The notes under the pieces: generated by a model | Told to the model about the DNA's origin: nothing | The model's database searches: none | The model's input: only the letters and a program-made list of their open reading frames with translations | Shown: positions 1-9,585 of the stretch, in pieces | How the letters are laid out: each line of letters opens with the position of its first letter | How positions within the stretch are numbered: the stretch's first letter is position 1 | Origin: Cristatella mucedo | Lineage: Eukaryota > Bryozoa > Phylactolaemata > Cristatellidae | Direction of reading: 5' to 3' | Length of the DNA stretch: 64,000 nucleotides | NCBI GenBank assembly: GCA_009760855.2 | Contig: WPIO01000001.1 | Span: 19,865,501-19,929,500 of the forward strand | Program-made: the position numbers and the translations under genes

Positions 1-1445
1 AGCTAACTCAGCCAACACTCAGACCGGCCTTTGAAAGCTGAGTAGTTGTCTGCAATTTTTCAAGGGTAAAGGCTAATTTCCAAGCAAAACCCGTGGTATT
101 CATCCATCATTGTGGACAGGCAAGAATTCACATCAATGAAATGGGAACAAAGGGGAGCCAAGCGAGTTTACACAAGGTGGACCTATTGCAGACGACGAAA
201 AAAACAAGCAACACAGGAAGCCGCTCAGTGCCACATTGCTGTCACTAACGTCGAATACGACACTTTCGACAGCAGGAAGAAAGTGAAGAATCCCGGTAGC
301 TGGGTGCTGTCAAAGCTCAGCATAAGCATCACTCAAGACAAGGTGAAAAACAGAAAGAGGCTGAAGAGATACGAGCACATCACAACCTCATTACATTACA
401 GGCTCATAAACCAGGCGGGATTACCACTAGGCTAGTTAGTGGACACAGACCTGCACTATAATGCGTTATTTTATGTGATTTTTCAAAAGTTTACGGTAGC
501 GGTTTTACTAAACCTGGTATACTTTCAAATAAGGTCGTTCAGATTGTGCAGTCAACGACCACACTTCAGATTCCAAGCTGCACATAGAAAGCAGCACACG
601 GTTCCTATAGGTCTTCGGGTGCCGAAACCGATGCATCTGCAGGTGTATTGGCCATGCAGCCTCAACCAAGGCACGGCTATATCTAACGTCACGTTCTAAT
701 GCAGGTATATGCATGCATGCACGCACGCATGTATGTGTACGTGTATATCGGTCTGTAAATCCACAAAAATACACAAACTAAGTAGGTTTTAAGGAGAGTT
801 TTCAGTAGGTAACTAAAAGCCTAAGCATCATTCGGTACGCATACGGTAGCCAAGAAATTGAGTCTCCTGGAACAAAGAGAAATAACTGAAACGTAGCTGA
901 GTCGGGAAGGCAGCCGACGATGTGAGTAGCATAGCATTTTCAGCTCAAGAAGGCCGAAAGGATTTGCGACAGTCAGCAGTAGAATAGATGCAGCTGTACA
1001 CTCAAGAAAGCCGAACGGCAGGAAATTTACATAATTCTAAGTAAAAACATCAATACAGATGGAAGCACTACCTTAAAAGGTATGCTGAAAAAGCAGATGA
1101 CTTAAAATGATAACCAGGCGTAAGCTTGCCTTAAGCGTCCTACATTTGGCGAACCCACGTAATTTAATCTAGACGAGTTCATGCAAGCCAAGGTGCGTAG
1201 TTGAACTTTAATGACCCTTGCCGCTCAGGTAACGGCTATGCGTGCAGCTTCGACCGTTGAACCGACTGAACGCAAACAGCTAGTATATAAAGCGCTGGCG
1301 ACCACTACGACACATTTGTAGCTACGGGAGCGACCCTTTCAGTTAACATGCAGGTGGCCGAAAACCTTGCGGTCCTACACACGCCAACGAATAGATCAAA
1401 CCAAACCGTTTGAATAATCTACGACGAAGGCATGGAGTACCTTAC
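1..1445. other. Left edge: no assignable gene; probable intron of the minus-strand gene at 1446-1915
   Basis: If the minus-strand exon at 1446-1769 is real, this stretch is the start of its following intron. I looked on the minus strand for a next exon continuing in phase 1 and found none. A plus-strand open frame of 107 codons at 112-435 is Lys/Arg-rich, starts without ATG and matches no family I know. 770-1020 holds a decayed LINE family 2 tail, listed separately. Confidence 0.4.
770..1020 (-). repeat. LINE family 2 3'-end remnant (decayed)
   Basis: The words 'cggtacgcatacggtagcca', 'gagtcgggaaggcag' and 'gtgagtagcatag' recur in the same order at 12.93-13.2 kb and 41.6-41.9 kb, where they form the 3' untranslated end of a second LINE family in minus orientation. 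This copy is more diverged and has no coding part. Confidence 0.45.
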
Positions 1446-1769
1446 CGGTAGCTTGGTAATGCCGGACAGGCACGCTGAAACCACATGATGTAACGAGCCG
1501 CCGAGGCTCCCCAGGAGCGCCGGTTACGACGGCGGTAGATCTGATGGCGGTGGTCGTGAGATTTCTGTGAAACGACGCACCGGCACTTAAATTCGTTACT
1601 GCTGAAGACATCCGCCGCGACAGATGCGTCAAACTGCGTGCTAACGACATTCTGGTCTTCCGCCAAGGTCTATGGAGGACAGCGTGTGGCCCTCGTGCTC
1701 GCTGGGTACCGGAAGATGCGCAGTTGACCAGCAATGCACGTACCAAAAAGGGGCGACCGAGCACAGAAG
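1446..1769 (-). CDS. Candidate coding exon with a mitochondrial-presequence-like N-terminus (partial gene)
   Basis: Minus-strand exon with an acceptor at 1770-1771 (run of T, then cacatag) and a good donor at 1445-1440 (GTAAGG). The first ATG in the exon is at 1650-1648 in favourable context (AGAATG). From there 68 codons plus one base are open. The peptide starts MSLARSLTHLSRRMSSAV and stays rich in Arg, Ser, Thr and Ala with almost no acidic residues, as expected of a mitochondrial matrix-targeting sequence. It ends ...VRHYQATG with a phase-1 junction. F1-ATPase beta precursors also read 'ATGK' or 'NGK' just after the presequence, but that is too little for an assignment. The base composition is richer in CpG than the flanks. 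No later exon was recognised at lower coordinates; they may lie outside the window. Confidence 0.42.
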
Positions 1770-1855
1770 CTATGTGAAAAAAAATTATTTCAGAATAATC
1801 TTTTACTAATTATGTTACGTTTTTTCATGTGCTGTCCAAGCATTGACATACCTAC

Positions 1856-1915
1856 CTGTATGTCCTCGACGTCGGCCGCGGTGTAGCGCCGTAGACACAG
1901 TTGTATACAGACCGA
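1856..1915 (-). other. Candidate non-coding first exon upstream of the presequence-like exon
   Basis: Minus strand: a TATA-like box lies at 1950-1941 and a strong donor (TACAG|GTAGGT) after position 1856. The presumed start site about 30 bp from the TATA box would give a 5'-UTR exon of about 60 bp, joined across an 86-bp intron (1855-1770) to the coding exon. The exon start is inferred, not seen. Confidence 0.35.
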
Positions 1916-1940
1916 ACAATAGCCCGTACGACGCTGCCGC

Positions 1941-1950
1941 CTTTATATGG
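1941..1950 (-). promoter_or_regulatory. TATA-like box (CCATATAAAG on the minus strand)
   Basis: The minus strand reads CCATATAAAGG in a CpG-rich stretch (1860-1960) about 85 bp upstream of a strong splice donor. It fits a core promoter for the presequence-like exon at 1446-1769. Confidence 0.35.
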
Positions 1951-3808
1951 AGCCGGCAGGCCTCCGAATTTAACTGAACTAAGCGGAAGAATGTGCTCTA
2001 GTCTGCATCAGTGTTTACTCGTGTGTAATTACGATTGCATCTTTGTCCTAGTAGCGCAGTGTATTCGAGACCAGTCGAAAAACTAAAGCACCTAGAGACG
2101 ACTTTGCCTTTAAACTGGAAAATGTTTTGATTAAAGGCTATAGCAGTAATCAAGGCGGGATTTCACGATCGCTTTAGCTGCCTTGGCTGCCCTACTTTGG
2201 TAAAAGCAGGCCATAGCTTTAGTAAAGCTTGTAGACTGAAATTAGGCAGACTTGAGAGCATAGGCAAAATGCTTATCTCATTGACAAGTCCTTTTGGAAT
2301 GGTTCGATAAATTACTGGAATACGTCAGTGTCTCGATGCTAGAGGAATAAATCTTGAGAATGAGGCGTCTCAACGTGAGGACGACATTAGGTTTTCTCGG
2401 AGCTATTACATTTATTAAATTACCCTTCGTATTCAGTTTGCTAGTGTTCATCCATACCTGAACGCCCGAGATGCAGACTGCTAAGGAATTAGGTGAAAGG
2501 CATGCCTATCATGGCTCAGAGCGGCCGATATGTAGAGCTGAATTTTATTGACCGAGAAATTAAAGCTAATATTATCTAGGGTGAATGAATTGGCCATAGA
2601 TTGCATTTAGCCGTCGGAAAGAATTTAACATAAGACCGAACCATGCCGTTCTCATACTTAAAAGGTCCTTCATGGCCAACATATATTGATATCAACACTC
2701 GGATATTTCTAGTTTGATAGGGCCTATCCCTATTTAACACTGTGCCCGCTGCGCCTAGACATTTCAAAAACCGGTACAATAAAATTTCGGGGTAAATGGT
2801 GTTCGGAAGTGCGGCGAGATTGAGGAGAGTTAGTAGACAAACACTTTCGACTGCCGCTAAGGAAGGACCTCTTATGACTATAGCCGGTCAAATAAATTTC
2901 AGGCTAGCGCAAAGGATTATGGCCTCGCTCTATCCCTTGCTGGCTCCTTCCTGTGGCAATCGAGATGCGGTTTATGATGGAGCTACGCCACGAGCGTATC
3001 CACTCCATTGGCGTGGGAAGGATGTTCGTTATCCATCTTGAAGGAGAGAGCGCTAGGAATAAAGGATTCTTAAAGCCGCATATGCAACTCTTCCTGGTAA
3101 AACTTTTTGGAGCATTCAAATTGAACTAGTCATTCTTTTGCGATTGATAGCCATTTTTTCCAGCAAAAACCGACAAAAATCACTAAATTTCGGGCACCAA
3201 GTTGATTGCCCATCCATTGCTTACACTGATGGAACTCACTCAGTCTTGAAGTGGCTTCCACTTGATTTCCCTCTCACCACTTTATTTATTCTAAAGCGAA
3301 AAAATTGTTCATCATTCACTCTTTGCTCCATCATTCTCTTTATTTCAATATTCTGCAATGCCCAGCAGAGATCAGCCAAGTGACTCGTCATAATGACTCA
3401 GCCTGCTTTTTTTCTCAAGCTTTACATAGCGAGACCCAAATAATATAGCACGTGCACACCAACTTCTGATAGTAGTAAATCATACTTATAAAACCCATTG
3501 CTATCATAATACTGCACCATTTAGTATTTTAACATTATAGTTGCTTATATAATGGAGAACCCTTCGTCCAACTGAAATAATTACCAAAGTCTACCTTGTG
3601 ACTAAGATCGTCGCAAGTTTCTTGCCAGAGATATTACTTGTAAAAACTTGCATCAAACTTTGCAACTCTTGGCGCAAATACTAGCCAGAATAAAAGATGA
3701 AACTTCCTCAATTAGACCATTTACCTACTCTAAGTACTGAGGCTTGAATAACCTCAGACCCTTCGGTGAAGATGAATGTATCAAGGATGGGTAAACTAAA
3801 GCCAGTGC
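1951..3808. other. No assignable feature
   Basis: All open frames here are under 85 codons, have no recognisable domain and are interrupted on both strands. I see no repeat shared with other parts of the window. Confidence 0.5.
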
Positions 3809-3932
3809 GATATGCCATCCCCAGACATATTAGCACTTACCTTAATGACTAGGCAAAGCTATATACATATATATTTATTTAGCTTTGCCTAGTCATTAAG
3901 GTAAGTGATATTATGTCTGGGGATGACATATC
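3809..3932. repeat. Long inverted repeat: 52-bp arms around a 20-nt AT loop
   Basis: The left arm 3809-3860 and right arm 3881-3932 are reverse complements with 3 mismatches by hand alignment. The 20-nt loop at 3861-3880 is made of A, T and a single C. A weaker complementarity continues a little outside the arms. It could be a foldback/MITE-type element or a transcribed hairpin. No target-site duplication was recognised. Confidence 0.85.
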
Positions 3933-4775
3933 CAGCTAAAACTAGGCATGCAGATACCAGGTGGCATCTTCGCAGGATAGGATTTTAACGGAGCAATGCA
4001 GGTGAGGCAGTGAGTATAAAAAATGTGGCAATGCGACTAACGCGATAGCGTGAGGTCTCCGAAACTAATACTTCCTATCAACCCGGGCAAATGTGCGAGT
4101 CCTTGCAGAAGTGTAGCGGACGGACTGGTGTAGCTATCGTCTTAAAGCACAGCTAAAGGGTAGTTGAAGCACACCTTAATGCGCCTTGGTATGACGACGA
4201 AAGCATGTCGTAACATCCATCAATAATGCCCATGCCTTAATAAAAAAAATGTTCATATCCTTGACGAGACTATTCCACTACGAGAAAGGGCCAGATCTGT
4301 CAATCAACGGACGTGAAGTACAATTCCACTAACAAATCGCTTCAGACGGTCCATTTAATCTAAGCAGTAAGTTACGGCTTATTGTTCTCTCCAAACGATC
4401 TTAAATCTGAGATGCTAATATTCTCTTCTGCTTCCATTGCCTGGCTGACTGAATATAGCAAGTATTCACAGCATCATCCTTAAATTCAGGTAGCTTGCTA
4501 CGGTTAATGAAACAAACCTAACGTAAAATCTATTGAAAAGGCAGCATTCTGGATCACATGGATTTCGATATCCTAATTAGTTATTATTTGGTTTGAATTG
4601 AAACTACGTGTAACCGGTTATGTGATATCTGCAGTTAAGCGACATGATAGCAACACCATTAAATACGGCCTGTAGGTTTTCCCTCGGCACTGAGTTAGGT
4701 AGTAGTCGAGCTCTAGGCTTTGTGCTGGCCGGTACTTAAGAGGTGCTCTGGGCGTCGTAAGAATTTTTGTGTCGA
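3933..4775. other. No assignable feature
   Basis: Single-copy-looking sequence with no open frame above 60 codons and no repeat matching the rest of the window. Confidence 0.5.
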
Positions 4776-4927
4776 GCTAGTTTGGATCAGTGGCTAAAAC
4801 ACTCACCTTTAACGACCAAGGTCTAGTTAAATGTAGCCGACGACCGAGGTCTTGGGCTCGAGCCTCGTGGCATATGTGAAGCACCCGAATAGACACCAGG
4901 TTCTCTTATGGGGCAATACAAATGAAT
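4776..4927 (+). repeat. SINE family S1 copy
   Basis: It carries the S1 signature in order: a 'gtggctaaaacactc' A-box-like part, 'gaccgaggtc', the B-box-like 'gggctcgagcctcgtggca', 'atgtgaagcacc', 'gaataga', 'gttctcttat', then 'caatacaaatgaattat'. The same blocks recur at 7.2, 32.9, 36.9, 44.7, 45.1, 51.0, 55.1 and 60.7 kb. Confidence 0.75.
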
Positions 4928-5510
4928 TATATTTTTGTCTATTTATACTTCGTGATTGGATCTTTAAGCCTCCAAGACTTCTTCGTGTCGATCGGGTTCT
5001 TTAGGTTATGGCTATGGACTAACTTATGGGTGCTCCTACTTGCAGCCGTGTTCCAGCTAAAGCTTTCTAGCCATGACTTAGAGTGTCGCCGATATTGGCT
5101 GCATGTCAGCTGGACTGGCACCGTTGCGATCATTGTGTTTTTGGCCTAGTTCTCTCTAGACGAAGCAGCCGATAAACCTGAGTGTGGCAATCTGATAGGT
5201 AAAAAATGTCTGCTCAGCTATCTGGCCGGGCTCTTTCGATCATTGTGCTTTAGGCACAGAAAATAAGGGCAGGTGCCATTGAACTGACCATGCAACCTTA
5301 CACACTCAGCTTCATCAGTCGAGAGATGGCGTTAATGGAAAAAGCCTGGCATCCCGATGTGACTTACAAAACTTTCTTCTTGCATTTTAAACTGTAATAG
5401 CCAGTCATCGGGTTTTAAATTCCAAAACTAGAGCTCTAGAAAATAAAAAGTGCGGCATCTAGGACATAAAAACATCCGACTACTGTTCGATCATCAGTGG
5501 TCTCTGTAGG
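4928..5510. other. No assignable feature
   Basis: A 75-codon plus-strand frame (4922-5149) is hydrophobic but starts inside the SINE tail and resembles nothing known. The words 'gatcattgtgtttttggc' (5129) and 'gatcattgtgctttaggc' (5239) form a short local duplication. Confidence 0.4.
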
Positions 5511-5570
5511 TTGGTTGCCGTCGTGAGCAGTTCAGAACGCCAGCTGACGACCAACACAGTTTATTCCACT
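5511..5570. repeat. Direct repeat, left copy, flanking the gag-like element
   Basis: The words 'ttggttgccgtc', 'agctgacgac' and 'cagtttattccact' recur in the same order and orientation at 6346-6409. The pair brackets about 775 bp with gag-like coding remnants, so they may be remnants of terminal repeats. Confidence 0.6.
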
Positions 5571-5590
5571 TCCATACATACCCACCTGAT

Positions 5591-6306
5591 CTAGAGATCA
5601 GACCATGACGTATTCAGCGCAGCAAGCAGTTGCTCTTTTCCAATACCATTGACAGCAAGAAGGCTAAACATTAGGCCCATATCGAGCCGGTCCGTTTCCT
5701 CAATTATGAAGCTCATCGGTGCATCGCACGTCACCACCGCTTCGAAAGCCACCGCGTCTCCGGTAGCCGACACAGCGTCACAACCAACCGGCTCGTCGCA
5801 GGCCAACGTCACCTTCGTGGCTTGCACTGCTTCACTGGCCGTTGACTCTCTGCCGTACACCACAGCCCCACGGCTGACCGTTGCCTCGCAGAACGCTGTT
5901 GCCTTATCCCACACTATCGGTGCTTGGCAAGCCATCGCAGCCTGGATCGCTGTCGCCACGTGCCACACGTGGAGTCCTGGCAAACCGTTGTCACCCGGAA
6001 CACCTTCGGAGATTGCTGATGCTACTTCTGGGTCCTTCTGTCAGTGCCCTATCTCGAACAAGCCTTAATTAACCCAGCGCTCAGCAGCCGCGCTTTACCT
6101 GTCACTGGAGCCTCACCAAGCAGACGGCAGTCATCCTTGATTGCCTTCGGCATGTAAGAGTACACACAGACGGCGCTTCCTTCCAGGCAGAGAGGCAGAT
6201 ACTTATGCCAGACTGTCGGATAGACACCACACAGCTTGAGCCCCCGCTCCGAGTCGAGCAGCCAAGTTTCGAAGTCATCACCGACTTGAAATTGCTCAAG
6301 CAGCAT
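5591..6306 (-). pseudogene. Retroelement gag-like coding remnant, frameshifted
   Basis: The minus-strand frame from 6306 begins MLLEQFQVGDDFETWLLDSE and later has a YLPLCLEGSAVCVYSYM segment. This is the pattern (F-x-x-G-D/E-D-F-E-x-W ... L-P-L-x-L-E-G-x-A) of capsid regions in Ty3/gypsy-type gag proteins. It stops at 6049. A second minus-strand frame in another phase (5983-5591) is unusually rich in Ala, Val and Thr. The complementary plus frame (5649-6068) is also open, which reflects composition rather than coding. No protease, reverse transcriptase or zinc knuckle was seen, so this is an incomplete, dead copy. The family assignment rests on motif shape only. Confidence 0.45.
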
Positions 6307-6345
6307 TCCTGTAGGCCATTACCACCGCCACTGGAAATTTGTACT

Positions 6346-6409
6346 TTGGTTGCCGTCTTGAACAGCACAGACAGCTAGCTGACGACTAACACCATCAGTT
6401 TATTCCACT
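6346..6409. repeat. Direct repeat, right copy, flanking the gag-like element
   Basis: Partner of 5511-5570, same orientation, with a few substitutions and small indels. In the element's own (minus) orientation this would be the upstream copy. Confidence 0.6.
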
Positions 6410-6527
6410 ACGCACGAAGCAGGGGGGAAGCACGACTTTCTTTACCCCTCTCGCTCACCGGAGTCGTCGCCGGACTCCCCGAGACTCCTTAGTGACAACA
6501 ATAAATAAATAAACACAAGCTGCTTTA

Positions 6528-6690
6528 ACAGCCTCTTTTTGTATAGCGACAGAAGAGCCTTAACGGCTATCACCACCGCTTGCAGCGGCGATAAAGGATC
6601 GCCCACCACAGGATTCGAACCCACGACCTCGGGGCCGAGGTCGTGAAAAGCAACCGCCTTACCTAGTAAGCCATTACGGCTCACTAATCA
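6528..6690 (-). repeat. tRNA-derived SINE family S2 copy (best preserved)
   Basis: On the minus strand: 'tgagccgtaatggcttacta' carries an A box (TGGCTTACTAGG), then an 11-bp palindromic block (CACGACCTCGG / CCGAGGTCGTG), the B box GGTTCGAATCC, and a body with 'gggcgatcctttatcgcc' and 'gccgttaaggctcttctgtc'. There is no acceptor stem that closes, so this is a SINE and not a tRNA gene. Diverged copies are at 13.7, 44.9, 50.4 and 51.5 kb. Confidence 0.8.
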
Positions 6691-7205
6691 CTGAGAGCAC
6701 ATTCCGACCGCATACCACATCGAGTGTCGCAGCCCACTCGTACAACGATCAGGGGCAGTGCCGTCAATTAAACGAAACCATAGTCTAAACGTACCTTCTC
6801 GAAAGCATGGTCATCCAATCAGCTGCTATCGTAATAGATTATTTGTGCTAAGAAACTAATTCTCTCACCAAGTGTCCAACTTCGCTGGCATATAACTAAA
6901 TATGAAATCTCTATTTAAGATAACCGCTTCCGGCGTAGGTTCTTTCATTGGATGAAAGGTGTGTGACAAAATTTCAGCCTTTTGCCTGGTAAGGAAGCGA
7001 GCCAAATGAGAGCGGACAGGAGTGCCAACTTGTGGTGCAATATTGGGAGATTTGTAACACACATCGCACTCTTTGCAAATTGACCATACAATTCACGATG
7101 CTTAGCCCTGCATTCAACTTTGCAAAAAATGAATGGCTATCTCAGTTTATTGTAAAAGGATCGATCCGTGGCAACTAAATGCACATTTATAGCACAAAAC
7201 CTTCT
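6691..7205. other. No assignable feature
   Basis: Only short chance open frames; nothing repeated elsewhere in the window. Confidence 0.5.
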
Positions 7206-7352
7206 ATATATAAATATATATAATTCATTTTATAGCGCCCTAAGTGAACTTGAACTCTTTTCAGGCGCTTTGCATATGCATCGGGGTTAGAGCCCACGAC
7301 TTCAGCCAGACCTTGATCGGGGCGAGCACCTTAACGGCTTGACCAAACCTGC
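7206..7352 (-). repeat. SINE family S1 copy with TA-rich tail
   Basis: Minus-strand copy: 'gagcaccttaacggcttgac' is the complement of the S1 head and 'aattcattttatagcgccct' the complement of its tail. The tail runs into a short (TA)n stretch at 7206-7222. Confidence 0.7.
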
Positions 7353-9165
7353 TCGTTGTTAATGGATAGAATAGTTGGTAAAACATATCCACACGGTACC
7401 TGCCGTTGACGTTGAGAAACCACACAGTGACAAGGAGAAGCTTCGTTAGCTTATTGAGCGCTATATTCGTTTATCAGGGACAAAGTAGGAGGTTTTTATT
7501 AGTATGCAGATACGTATACAAACTCTTACTGAATGTTTTGAAAAATCAATTCGTGTAAAATGCGCCTAATGCTGCGCCAATTTCCAAACCAATATTCACA
7601 AATTGTTGCTGTTAGGACGCGTTAACACTGCAGTAATACTGTTTAAGATGCTCCTCTTAGCTTCACGAGCAGCGCATTTTCTCACTCAGCTAATACTCTT
7701 GCACGGGGAGAGGCAAGCAGGCAATAGTATATCCAGTGTGCTAGATCCGATCTGTCCAGGCAGAATTGAATCATACGCTCGCTGTGTCACGACGCACGTA
7801 GAGGCAAAACTTGAACCTCGACCTTTGGACCAGATGAGAGCTCAATACACCACCTGGTAATCGAGTTCAATATTCCTACACGAATACCTCTTCTGTTTCT
7901 TCTGCACTGCACAAGACTGGCGCGACGTTATCCTTATAAATCACTGGATCGAGTTTTTACTTGTATACCGACCAAAACTACCGTCGCTTGTCACCCTGTG
8001 CGACATGCAAGAATTTGTCAAGGAGGACTGAATATTCTGAGCCAAGTCTTGAACTATAGGATTGGCATAGCAAGCCTTTGTAACTGGTCTCGCTCCCCGA
8101 ATAGAACAGCGGCTCCACCTCAAAGAGAGGTGTAGCCAAGTTACTTCCAGAATACTTCCAGGCTACATCTTCACTCCACAGCTTCATAAGTCACTGCCTC
8201 TTAAGTTTCTTAATCTCTTTACCGCTCTGTATAGTTGAGGCACAACCGAATTCCTAAAGGAGATGGAAAGCTACCATTGTTGTAAAAAAAGTGCTATATT
8301 AGAGATAGCATTACAAACTGATGAGAAATGTAGGCTGGTGAGAAGATTAAAAATATATAGTCGTCCCGCGTTTACCGCGGTCAATAACTTCCGGACTCTA
8401 ATGCGATTAGCGAATTTCCGTGAAGTAGGATTCGTTATTTATAAGTGAAATATTTTCGCAGTTGGAGCATAGAAAACCTGTTTATGAACCTCTAAATGTT
8501 GTTGTTCTCTAAATACTGTTTTCAAAATTTATTAGAGCAAATAAAATATCACCCGTTTAGTAACCATTACTCACCCGTTTAGTAACCATTACACTCGTAT
8601 TACCCAATATTAGACAAAATAAGAGAAAATGAGACATATTAGATCTTAAGAACATCTTGCTATTATTACGCATAAATGGGCACCGTAAACGTGCGAGAAA
8701 CGAACCTGCCTGAGGCTGAGCCATTCAGTGGCCAGGAATGGAAGAGGACAGGGTAGCCAAGCAGTGAACAGCGAGATCTGATTGGCTTGGTTTTTCCGCC
8801 CTCAATTTTTTGGAAAAAGTTCTTGCCCTCACATGATGAATGGTCGAGCGGCTGCACCTGGCGTTGAAGGATTTGCGAGGGGGCTCGAACACATAGGCCT
8901 GCAATCTATAAGCACAGTAATTTAATTATTTTAATTTTAATACAGGGATGTATTATGAACTCGGACATACAAATCCGTGCTGTATGATCTTAATAATCTC
9001 GATCAACTTTTTAATGAATATAGGTATTTGAAGAATTCACGGTAGATTGAAATCGCGAAAGTCAGAGTGGCGAGAGACGACTGTATTCGGTAAGTTTATA
9101 AGCAAATTACTGATTTGAACATTGACTGATGTGTCGGTCGTGAAGACCACGTGCCCATGTTGAAT
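7353..9165. other. No assignable gene; contains one 22-bp tandem duplication
   Basis: A plus-strand frame of 85 codons (7603-7860) and several shorter ones have no recognisable similarity. The only structure I can support is a tandem duplication at 8549-8592. The right part lies downstream of tetraspanin gene A. Confidence 0.5.
8549..8592. repeat. 22-bp unit duplicated in tandem, perfect
   Basis: The unit tcacccgtttagtaaccatt+ac occurs at 8549-8570 and again at 8571-8592 without a mismatch, which implies a recent duplication. Confidence 0.9.
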
Positions 9166-9171
9166 TTTATT
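9166..9171 (-). terminator. Possible polyadenylation signal of tetraspanin gene A
   Basis: AATAAA on the minus strand, 103 bp after the stop codon of gene A. It sits in the loop of a small palindrome (TGTTGAAT TTT ATTCAACA). The corresponding place in gene B is not conserved. Confidence 0.4.
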
Positions 9172-9273
9172 CAACATATTGTTACCGCTAAGAATATGAA
9201 GCCTGAGCAGCAGCCTAAGTAATTCAAGAAAGCTTTTCAGTTGGCTGCCAAAGAGAAACCGCAGGAAACGGGT

Positions 9274-9585
9274 TTACTTATCTTCAACTGACACGCAGAG
9301 CAAGATGGCTGCAACCATCACAACTAGCTCAAGTACAGCGACTCCTGCAGAAACCCCGATGAAAGTCATGGCGAAGGGCTGAAGCTTCTCGCCGATGCTC
9401 GTCATGCAGCCCTTGGTGATCAGAAGCTCAGGGCTCGTCGTATTTTCCGCAGCTTCCTGCTGACACTTGAGCAAATTCACCTGGTCTCTCTGCTGACAGC
9501 ATTCTGGAGGAACAGTGAGGTTGGTAGTTTCAGTGTAATTGCTGTTACCAAAGTCTCTGTAACCGTTCCATCCACAGCAGCTGAG
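9274..9585 (-). CDS. Tetraspanin A, last coding exon (large extracellular loop and TM4)
   Basis: Minus-strand exon of 312 nt: 103 codons plus stop. The acceptor is clear (cttttcag|CTCAGC). It starts LSCCGWNGYRDF, so it carries the CCG motif diagnostic of tetraspanins. Next come PPECC, LLKC and KGC, giving six loop cysteines in all, and three N-glycosylation sequons (NYT, NLT, NTT). TM4 occupies about exon residues 73-97 (IGVSAGVAVLELVVMVAAIL), followed by a very short cytoplasmic tail ending VEDK. There is no tyrosine-based lysosomal sorting signal, so it is not a CD63 orthologue in that respect. It joins exon 1 (12449-12000) in phase 0, giving 253 residues if no exon lies between. Tetraspanins organise partner proteins in the plasma membrane. 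Confidence 0.88.
   Translation of the reverse strand, partial: LSCCGWNGYRDFGNSNYTETTNLTVPPECCQQRDQVNLLKCQQEAAENTTSPELLITKGCMTSIGEKLQPFAMTFIGVSAGVAVLELVVMVAAILLCVSVEDK

Noticed and set aside
112-435. 107-codon plus-strand frame near the left edge
   Set aside because: No ATG start, no recognisable domain, no supporting splice sites; mentioned only within the left-edge entry.
1281-1413. Plus-strand TATATAAA at about 1283 followed by an ATG frame of 21 codons
   Set aside because: The frame is very short, has no clear donor, and the patch is probably intronic to the minus-strand gene; a chance TATA is likely.
4922-5149. Hydrophobic 75-codon frame as a small membrane protein
   Set aside because: Starts in a SINE tail, no splice or promoter context, no similarity recognised.
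6600-6690. tRNA gene
   Set aside because: A and B boxes are present, but no closing acceptor stem; it recurs in diverged form with the same non-tRNA body, so it is a SINE.
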